A stretch of DNA of 11,321 nt from CAZPMO01 sp964587515 (GTDB lineage Bacteria; Pseudomonadota; Alphaproteobacteria; MPNO01), in NCBI GenBank assembly GCA_964587515.1, contig CAZPMO010000161.1:1-11321 (forward strand), given 5' to 3'. A program made the translations under genes and the position numbers. This document shows positions 6,705 to 11,321 of this stretch, piece by piece. Under the pieces are notes generated by a model. It worked only from the letters and a program-made list of their open reading frames with translations. It searched no databases and was not told the origin of the DNA. Position 1 is the stretch's first letter, and each line of letters begins with the position of its first letter.

Positions 6705-6724
6705 TTTTTGATGTAGTCCAAAAA
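6705..6724. promoter_or_regulatory. Candidate LysR binding dyad
   Basis: TTTTTG, 8 bases, CAAAAA: a perfect 6-bp dyad in the middle of the divergent region. LysR regulators usually bind interrupted dyads with a T...A core about 11 bases apart; this one has nearly that spacing (T-N12-A). It is the best placed candidate for a site controlling both directions. No experiment backs it. Confidence 0.35.
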
Positions 6725-6730
6725 ACTTCT

Positions 6731-6744
6731 TCACCTTGAGGTGA
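6731..6744. repeat. Inverted repeat TCACCT-TG-AGGTGA overlapping the lysR -35
   Basis: The 6-bp arms are perfect with a 2-base spacer. The repeat overlaps the proposed lysR -35 (TTGAGG), so a bound protein here could block lysR transcription. Autorepression of this kind is common for LysR genes. The spacing is tighter than the classic LysR box, so another regulator is possible. Confidence 0.35.
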
Positions 6745-6772
6745 TAAAACCTTTTAGTATTGCTCAACGCTC

Positions 6773-6782
6773 CTTGATCAAG
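6773..6782. repeat. Palindrome CTTGATCAAG next to lysR
   Basis: This perfect 10-base palindrome ends 13 bases before the lysR ATG. With AATGATCATT at 6634-6643 it forms a pair sharing TGATCA, one close to each divergent start codon. It occupies the place of a ribosome-binding site, which is otherwise poor here. Confidence 0.3.
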
Positions 6783-6795
6783 ATTGATTATCCTC

Positions 6796-7728
6796 ATGAA
6801 GCTAAGTCAGCTCCACAACCTGCTTGCCGTCGCCGAGCATGGCAGCGTCCGCCGGGCGGCCCGGGAGTTGAATCTTTCGCAACCGGCCGTGACGAAGAGC
6901 ATCCAGCAACTCGAGGAATCTCTCGACGTTTCATTGCTGGACCGGGGCGCGCATGGTGTGACGCCGACACAGGCGGGGCTGGCGCTGATCGAACGGGCCA
7001 AAGCGGTCGAGGCGGAACTACGGAGCGCCCGGGCCGAGATCGAAAAACTCATGGGGTCGGATTCGGGAGAAATCGCGGTCGGCGTCACGCCCGCGATCAT
7101 GGAATATCTGATGCCGGTCGTCCTCGCGGAGTTCAAAAAGACGCACCCGAACGTCTTTGTCCGAATTTATGAAAGCGTTGTCCCGGGTTATTTGGCGGAT
7201 CTGCGCACCGGCGAGCTCGATTTCGGCATCAGTCTCTTGCCCGACACCGCGGTTCTGGCCACCCAAGGTCTCGGAGAAGATTTCGATTACGAACCGTTGG
7301 CCGAGGGACAGCTGGTGCCGCTGGTCCGCCGCGGCCATCCGCTGACCGAGCGATCAGCGGTGGATCTGCCCGATCTGCAAGAATGGGAGTGGGTGATAAT
7401 CGGACCGAACAGGGGAACGACCCACGTGCTGGATACGATCTTCAGCGCGCGGAACCTCGAGACGCCAAAATGTTCGATCGAGACCAATACCTATTCGAGT
7501 GCGACGGGCCTGGTCCAGCGCACCGACATGATCGCCCTCGGCCTCCAGGAAGGAAGCCACACCCACGGCGATAACAGCCCGATCGTTCCGCTCCACTTGA
7601 AAACGGAAATGCCGAGTTGGACGATCGCGGCCATCACACGCGCCCGGTCGCATCTCTCGCCGGCGGCGAAGGAATTGCTGGGCGATCTTCGCCGCCTCAC
7701 GCCGTTGACGACATCGATGTGCGGGTGA
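6796..7728 (+). CDS. LysR family transcriptional regulator
   Basis: This 310-residue protein has the standard LysR layout. The N-terminal winged helix-turn-helix covers about residues 3-60, with GSVRRAARELNLSQPAVTKS and then LEESLDVSLLDR. A linker helix follows to about 90. The rest is a periplasmic-binding-protein-like effector domain (GEIAVGVTPAIMEYLMPVVL, then the GELDFGISLLP pattern). Length is normal for the family. The ATG at 6796 is chosen because MKLSQLHNLLAVAEHGS is the expected LysR start; a TTG four codons earlier is possible, and the ribosome-binding site is weak either way. It is divergent from the hydrolase/FAH operon and probably controls it in response to a pathway intermediate. 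It converges on the VOC gene with a gap of only 9 bases and no visible terminator. The effector cannot be deduced. Confidence 0.95.
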   Translation: MKLSQLHNLLAVAEHGSVRRAARELNLSQPAVTKSIQQLEESLDVSLLDRGAHGVTPTQAGLALIERAKAVEAELRSARAEIEKLMGSDSGEIAVGVTPAIMEYLMPVVLAEFKKTHPNVFVRIYESVVPGYLADLRTGELDFGISLLPDTAVLATQGLGEDFDYEPLAEGQLVPLVRRGHPLTERSAVDLPDLQEWEWVIIGPNRGTTHVLDTIFSARNLETPKCSIETNTYSSATGLVQRTDMIALGLQEGSHTHGDNSPIVPLHLKTEMPSWTIAAITRARSHLSPAAKELLGDLRRLTPLTTSMCG

Positions 7729-7737
7729 CCGCTGGTA

Positions 7738-8286
7738 TTAGTCGGCGGTGGCCAATTCCTTCGACGTCTTCGCGCGCCACTGATCGAACGGCTCGAATGA
7801 GTCTTCGCCCTTGATGCGCGATTCCGTCCAGGCATGGATCTCATCATCCGACAGGCCGAAATCGAGAACTTCGCGATGCGGCTGGGCGACATACCAGGGC
7901 GTGTCGGTGAAAAATTCGAGGCGGTTACCCTCGGGATCGCGAAAATAGACCGACCAGGCGTTGCCGTGACAGACCGGGTCGAGATCATCCTCTGAAAAGC
8001 CGCCGTCGAGCAGCACCTGGCGCGCCTGGCGCAGTTCGCCGAGCCCGTGCACCCGAAACGAAATCTGGTTGATCGTGGAATAGCTGCCGTCGGGCCGCCC
8101 GGTGCCCAATACGATCTGGTGGTGATCGCGCACGTCGCGGCTCATGAAAACCATCGAGCCGCCCTGGAAGGCGCCGCCGTCGGTGACGGTGTAGCCGAGG
8201 ACGCTGGTATAAAAATCGCGCATCTTGTCGATGTCGGTGACGTTGATGCCGACATGGCTGATTTCGATTTTGGGCAATCCGGACAT
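7738..8286 (-). CDS. VOC family protein (glyoxalase/extradiol dioxygenase-like)
   Basis: This 182-residue protein contains two beta-alpha-beta-beta-beta modules of the vicinal oxygen chelate superfamily (PF00903). These use a divalent metal for ring-opening dioxygenation, isomerisation or epimerisation. Metal-ligand positions read as His 11 (ISHVGINVTD), His 56 (DHHQIVL) and Glu 124 (NRLEFFTD). The position at the start of the second module, usually His, is Gln 74 (INQISFRV). The DPEGNRLEFF pattern is typical. A C-terminal extension (about 131-182) follows the core. The start at 8286 is chosen because it opens the first module and has AAGGGA about 9 bases upstream; the frame stays open for 24 further codons upstream. 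It is the last gene of the VOC-aminotransferase-VOC series. The catechol-dioxygenase-like form is plausible, but the substrate is unknown. Confidence 0.88.
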   Translation of the reverse strand: MSGLPKIEISHVGINVTDIDKMRDFYTSVLGYTVTDGGAFQGGSMVFMSRDVRDHHQIVLGTGRPDGSYSTINQISFRVHGLGELRQARQVLLDGGFSEDDLDPVCHGNAWSVYFRDPEGNRLEFFTDTPWYVAQPHREVLDFGLSDDEIHAWTESRIKGEDSFEPFDQWRAKTSKELATAD

Positions 8287-8362
8287 GATAAGAATCCCTT
8301 CAAAGGTCTGCCGCGTATGATGGAAGATTACCTCAAAACCGTCGCGGGAACGACCCAATAAT

Positions 8363-8379
8363 CCCTCGCATCGGGAGGG
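8363..8379. repeat. Intercistronic hairpin between the aminotransferase and VOC genes
   Basis: CCCTC and GAGGG arms enclose a 7-base loop in the 98-base gap between the aminotransferase stop and the VOC start. No T-run follows on either strand, so it is not a convincing terminator. It may be an mRNA-processing element or chance. Confidence 0.25.
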
Positions 8380-8384
8380 TAAAA

Positions 8385-9536
8385 TTAACTAAATGCCGGC
8401 GCCAGCCGGTCCATGGCTTGGGAGAGCGTCTCGGGCTCGGCGGCGAAGCAAAGGCGGAGCCAGCCTTCGCCCTCGGGACCGAAGGCGCGGCCGGGCGCCA
8501 TCCCGACACCGGTGCGCTCAATGATTTCATGGGCGAAATCAACGCTTTCGGTCATGCCGTCGACCGCGAAAAACGCATAGAACGCGCCTTCGGGCCTGGC
8601 GAGGCGCACCCTCGGCATCGCGGCGAGGCGCTGGAACACCAGATCGCGGTTGCGCCGGTAGCGCTCGACCAGGTCGACCACGAAGTCCTCGCCGTCGCGC
8701 ACCGCGACGATGCCGGCGTGCTGCACGAAAGTCGTCGGCGAGGCGATGTTGAACTCGTTGAGTTTCGCGAATATCTCACCCAGCGCCGTGGGATGGGTCA
8801 GCCAGCCGAGCCGCCATCCGGTCATGGACCAGGATTTCGAGAAGCTGTTGACCACGATTACTGGATCGTCCTCGTCCGCGATATCGAGGAACGACGGCGC
8901 GCGCGGCATTTCGTACACGAGCCGCACATAGACCTCGTCGGCGACAATGAACATGTCGCGGGCGCGGGCCGCGTCGAGCAGATCTTCCTGCTGGTCGCGC
9001 GGCATTACCCAGCCGGTCGGGTTGCCGGGCGAGTTCACGAACACGCCGCGGGTGCGCTCGTCACAGGCGTCCAGCAATTCGTCGAGATCGAGCGACCACG
9101 CCCCGTCACGGTCGGGCTTCAGCGCCACGACCCGCACTTCGCCGCCCATCACGCGCACGGTCTCGCGGCAATTGGGCCAAACGGGCCCGACCACCACCAT
9201 ATTGTCGCCCTCGCCGATCAACGTCTGCGACACCAGCATGATGGCGTTCATGCCGGACGCGGTCACCGTCAGCCGCTCGACGGGAATGGAACGTTCATGC
9301 AGCCGGGACACGTAATCGGAGATCGCTTCGCGCAGCGGCGGTATACCCCGGTTCTGGGCATAAAACACATGATCGGCGCGCAGCGCGTCGGTGACCGCGT
9401 TCTTGATGAAATCCGGTGTCGGCGTGTCGGGTTCGCCGAACCATAGCGGGATCAGCCCGTCTTGCCCCATATGGGCATCCGCCACCTCGCGGATCAGCGA
9501 GCCTTCGAGATCGGAGACCGTCGGGCGAATGCGCAT
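8385..9536 (-). CDS. Pyridoxal phosphate-dependent aminotransferase, class I/II
   Basis: This 383-residue fold-type I aminotransferase transfers an amino group between an amino acid and a 2-oxo acid. The motifs are complete: NSPGNPTGW (about 168-176), ADEVYVRLVY with Asp 200 and Tyr 203, and SFSKSWSMTGWRLGW with the PLP-binding Lys 234 and Arg 242. A C-terminal WLRLCFA carries the substrate-carboxylate Arg near 361. The length is normal. It resembles the aspartate-aminotransferase-like subgroup, but substrate preference is not readable. The ATG at 9536 has no strong ribosome-binding site; it follows the upstream VOC stop by 17 bases and may depend on upstream translation. Placed between two VOC genes, it may make or remove the amino group of a pathway intermediate. 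Confidence 0.93.
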   Translation of the reverse strand: MRIRPTVSDLEGSLIREVADAHMGQDGLIPLWFGEPDTPTPDFIKNAVTDALRADHVFYAQNRGIPPLREAISDYVSRLHERSIPVERLTVTASGMNAIMLVSQTLIGEGDNMVVVGPVWPNCRETVRVMGGEVRVVALKPDRDGAWSLDLDELLDACDERTRGVFVNSPGNPTGWVMPRDQQEDLLDAARARDMFIVADEVYVRLVYEMPRAPSFLDIADEDDPVIVVNSFSKSWSMTGWRLGWLTHPTALGEIFAKLNEFNIASPTTFVQHAGIVAVRDGEDFVVDLVERYRRNRDLVFQRLAAMPRVRLARPEGAFYAFFAVDGMTESVDFAHEIIERTGVGMAPGRAFGPEGEGWLRLCFAAEPETLSQAMDRLAPAFS

Positions 9537-9553
9537 TCAGACCGGGTCGCGCG

Positions 9554-10015
9554 TTAAGCCACGGGTTCGGAGGCGAACTGCCCCGCGACATAATTCTTGG
9601 ACTGGTCCGGCCCGACCGAGCCGTCGGGCTCCTTGGCGACGGTAAAATTGAGCTCGACCAGCACGCCGTTGGGATCGTGGGCGAAAAGCTGCCACAACCC
9701 GACCTCGGGGATCGAGAACTGGCGCCATTCGATGCCGTGCGACTCGAAATTTTCCTTGAAGGAATCGAATCCATTGGCCGCGAGCGCGATGTGGTCGACC
9801 GATGCGCCGCCGTGCGGCGATTTGCCGTTAACGTCGAGCCCGGCATAGCCGGCCATGATATGGACCATGGTTTCGCCGATATTGAACCAGCTTCCCGGGA
9901 AATCGAATTCCGGCCGGAAGACCTTTTCCATGCCTAGAACGTGCTCGTAAAAATTATTCGTCGCTTCGAGGTCCCGCGTCTTAATGGCCACGTGGTGGAT
10001 ATCGTGCAGCTGCAT
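9554..10015 (-). CDS. VOC family protein
   Basis: This single-domain vicinal oxygen chelate protein of 153 residues has two beta-alpha-beta-beta-beta modules. All four usual ligand positions appear filled: His 8 (IHHVAIKT), His 52 (MVHIMAG), His 75 (VDHIALAA) and Glu 121 (GVLVELNF). DPNGVLVELNF is a classic VOC ending. It could be a lyase, dioxygenase or isomerase; the exact activity is open. The start at 10015 is strongly supported by GGGAGG 8 bases upstream. It is the first gene of the minus-strand VOC-aminotransferase-VOC set and is divergent from the oxidoreductase gene. The second VOC protein of the set differs at the third ligand, so the two probably do different jobs. Confidence 0.9.
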   Translation of the reverse strand: MQLHDIHHVAIKTRDLEATNNFYEHVLGMEKVFRPEFDFPGSWFNIGETMVHIMAGYAGLDVNGKSPHGGASVDHIALAANGFDSFKENFESHGIEWRQFSIPEVGLWQLFAHDPNGVLVELNFTVAKEPDGSVGPDQSKNYVAGQFASEPVA

Positions 10016-10093
10016 GAGTTTTCCTCCCGCCAGAATCAGGGTAACCGGTTCGCAAACATTTTATCCGTTGGGCCGCGAATTGAACAGGTCCGT

Positions 10094-10102
10094 TGGTATA
10101 AT
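10094..10102 (+). promoter_or_regulatory. Extended -10 promoter for the oxidoreductase gene
   Basis: TGGTATAAT is a perfect extended -10 (TGn plus TATAAT), 47 bases before the ATG at 10150. TTGAAC at 10080-10085 is too close (11-base spacer) to be its -35, so recognition would rest on the extended -10. Transcription would start near 10109. Confidence 0.5.
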
Positions 10103-10104
10103 GT

Positions 10105-10114
10105 CGACCGGTCG
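10105..10114. repeat. Palindrome CGACCGGTCG at the expected transcription start
   Basis: This perfect 10-base palindrome lies 2 bases downstream of the TATAAT box, over the predicted start of transcription. That is a classical operator position for a repressor. A related core, AACCGGTT, occurs at 10043-10050 in the same intergenic region. GC-rich palindromes of this length also arise by chance. Confidence 0.3.
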
Positions 10115-10149
10115 GCGGCGATGAGCCACGGGGACAAAAGGGAACAGAC

Positions 10150-11079
10150 ATGAAGGCGATCCGCATCACAGGTTACGGCGGCACGGAGGTCATGGAATTC
10201 GCCGAGGTGGAAGCGCCACGCCCGGGTCCCGGCGATGTGCTGATGGAAGTCCACGCGTCCAGCGTGAACCCGCTGGATTGGAAAATTCGCGAAGGCATGA
10301 TGACCGATCTGTTCGATCTGAAATTGCCCTATGTGATGGGCCGCGACCTTTCGGGCGTAGTGGTCGAGGTCGGTGCCGCGGTCGATGGGATCTCGGTGGG
10401 TGATGAACTCTACGGTGTCGGCGACGTCATGCGCGACAGCGCGCAGGCCGAATATGTCGCGATCGAACCCGCGACGCTGGCGCGCAAGCCGGTCAACATC
10501 AGCCATGTGGAGGCTGCCTCGCTGCCCATCGCCGGCCTGTCGGCGCTGGCAGGCCTGGTGACCTTCGGGGATCTGGCCGCCGGCGAAAAAGTCCTGATCC
10601 ATGCGGCGGCCGGCGGCGTCGGCTGCATTGCGGTCCAGATCGCCAGGCATTTGGGGGCCATGGTCGCGGCGACCGCCAGCGCCGCCAACGCCGATTATGT
10701 TCGCGACCTCGGCGCCGATATCGTGATCGACTACCGCGCGCAGGATTTCACCGAGATTCTCAGCGATTACGATCTGGTGTTCGACGTGCTGGGCGGCGAC
10801 ATCCACCGGCGGTCTTACGATGTCCTGCGGCCGGGCGGGCGCATCACCTATATCAACGCCGATCCCGTCGATGCCAACCCGCCGCGTAATGATATAGATG
10901 CGCGCGCGGCGTTCGTGCCCTACGGGGTTGAATTGTTCGACGAGATGACCCGATTGGTTGAAAACGGCGCCGTCAGGCCATGCGTCGAGGCGGTAATGCC
11001 GCTGGCCGAGGCCGCGCACGCCTACGATTTGAGCCAGACCGGCCACCAGCGTGGAAAAATCGTTCTCAGCGTGCGTTGA
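10150..11079 (+). CDS. NADP-dependent oxidoreductase, zinc-independent MDR (quinone oxidoreductase-like)
   Basis: This 309-residue medium-chain dehydrogenase/reductase begins with a GroES-like domain (about 1-115: VHASSVNPLDWKIREG, and GRDLSGVVVEVG). A Rossmann domain follows with the nucleotide-binding AAAGGVG at 152-158. It lacks the Cys-rich structural zinc loop and the catalytic-zinc signature, placing it with NADPH quinone, enone or alkenal reductases. Such enzymes reduce alpha,beta-unsaturated carbonyls or quinones in the cytoplasm. The ATG has AGGGA 8 bases upstream. It is divergent from the VOC/aminotransferase set and followed 57 bases later by a secreted binding-protein gene. The family call is firm; the substrate is unknown. 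Confidence 0.92.
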   Translation: MKAIRITGYGGTEVMEFAEVEAPRPGPGDVLMEVHASSVNPLDWKIREGMMTDLFDLKLPYVMGRDLSGVVVEVGAAVDGISVGDELYGVGDVMRDSAQAEYVAIEPATLARKPVNISHVEAASLPIAGLSALAGLVTFGDLAAGEKVLIHAAAGGVGCIAVQIARHLGAMVAATASAANADYVRDLGADIVIDYRAQDFTEILSDYDLVFDVLGGDIHRRSYDVLRPGGRITYINADPVDANPPRNDIDARAAFVPYGVELFDEMTRLVENGAVRPCVEAVMPLAEAAHAYDLSQTGHQRGKIVLSVR

Positions 11080-11136
11080 AACGCGGCGTAAAGTATTTAT
11101 CTAAAAGGACGATCTGAAAGACCCCGGGGGAACAAG

Positions 11137-11321
11137 ATGATCCGCACCATTGGCGCAGCGTTGGCGATCGCCACCGCGCTGGCGGGCGCGCCGAACCCCG
11201 CGACGGCGGCGTCCGAGACGCTGCGCGCGGCGCTGGGCATGTCGAAACACCTGATCTATGCGAAAAACTTCCTGAAATTCGTCGAAGAGGTGAACAAGAA
11301 GGGCAAGGGTGTCGTGAAGAT
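11137..11321 (+). CDS. Secreted solute-binding protein, probably TRAP-type (DctP), partial
   Basis: Only the first 61 codons are present; the gene runs off the right edge. It opens with a signal peptide (MIRTIGAALAIATALAG, then AATAA-like processing residues near 22-25). The segment LGMSKHLIYAKNFLKFVEEV and then NKKGKGVVK resembles the start of TRAP-transporter DctP-type binding proteins, which capture carboxylates in the periplasm for the DctQM permease. The start has a GGGGGAA ribosome-binding site 5 bases upstream. If correct, the island carries its own uptake system just outside the window. With so little sequence, another periplasmic binding protein cannot be excluded. Confidence 0.65.
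   Translation, partial: MIRTIGAALAIATALAGAPNPATAASETLRAALGMSKHLIYAKNFLKFVEEVNKKGKGVVK

Larger units (their letters stand above)
6604..6795. promoter_or_regulatory. Divergent promoter region between the hydrolase operon and lysR
   Basis: This 192-base gap separates two divergent start codons and is more AT-rich than its surroundings. It holds four short dyads, listed separately where informative. For the LysR gene, TTGAGG (6736-6741) and TATTGC (6758-6763) form a weak -35/-10 pair with a 16-base spacer. For the operon, CATAAT on the minus strand (6646-6651) is a possible -10 without a good -35, as is common for activator-dependent promoters. This layout is typical of LysR-controlled operons. 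Confidence 0.55.

Noticed and set aside
8363..8379. Rho-independent terminator
   Set aside because: The stem is only 5 bp with no T-run on either side; it is kept as a simple hairpin.
8418..9446. 342-codon plus-strand open frame opposite the aminotransferase
   Set aside because: It is a shadow of a complete PLP enzyme, with a low-complexity His/Arg/Gly-rich product and no motifs.
10036..11046. 336-codon minus-strand open frame opposite the oxidoreductase
   Set aside because: It is a shadow of the MDR gene. It also covers the intergenic promoter and has no domain signature.
1..11321. CRISPR array, transposase, phage or defence cassette, tRNA
   Set aside because: There are no spaced direct repeats, no terminal inverted repeats with a transposase, and no cloverleaf-like sequence. 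Apart from the caspase, no protein resembles a known defence family.

Overview
The window is high-GC, densely coded DNA on both strands. It reads as chromosomal sequence of an alphaproteobacterium, possibly Rhodospirillales-like. That placement rests on GC-rich codon use, the start of a probable TRAP-type solute-binding protein, a secreted bacterial caspase, and many small-molecule catabolism genes. No database search was possible, so the taxon is only a guess. I see no rRNA, tRNA, CRISPR array, insertion sequence or phage gene.

Region 1 (about 49-1943, minus strand) is a small cluster. A two-transmembrane (2TM) protein is followed, through a 4-base ATGA overlap, by a secreted protein whose reading frame continues into a caspase (peptidase C14) domain. 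A single in-frame TGA at 1285-1287 splits that reading frame. It falls where the N-terminal domain appears to need a cysteine, so what annotates as two genes is probably one gene of about 510 codons. It is either broken, mis-sequenced or recoded. A TATAAT box lies just upstream of the 2TM gene.

Region 2 (2004-3079, minus) holds a cyclase/kynurenine-formamidase-like hydrolase, preceded by a tentative small Cys-containing basic protein.

Region 3 (3139-7728) starts with a plus-strand NTF2/SnoaL-like protein. It meets a minus-strand operon running from 6603 to 3609: a DUF1100/FrsA-type alpha/beta hydrolase, a fumarylacetoacetate hydrolase (FAH) family protein, and a second alpha/beta hydrolase. 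The last two overlap, with a TTG start. A LysR regulator is transcribed divergently from a 192-base intergenic region that holds four short dyads, so it is the likely regulator.

Region 4 (7738-10015, minus) is a VOC metalloprotein, a class I/II PLP aminotransferase and a second VOC protein, likely one operon transcribed from 10015 downward. Divergent from it is a plus-strand zinc-independent medium-chain oxidoreductase with a clear extended -10 box. At the right edge begins a secreted protein resembling a TRAP-transporter (DctP-type) solute-binding protein, cut by the window end.

Together, regions 2-4 look like an uncharacterised catabolic island: uptake, transamination or reduction, VOC-type ring or C-C chemistry, hydrolytic cleavage by FAH and alpha/beta hydrolases, and LysR control. 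The substrate cannot be read from the sequence. The most unusual item is the in-frame TGA in the caspase gene.
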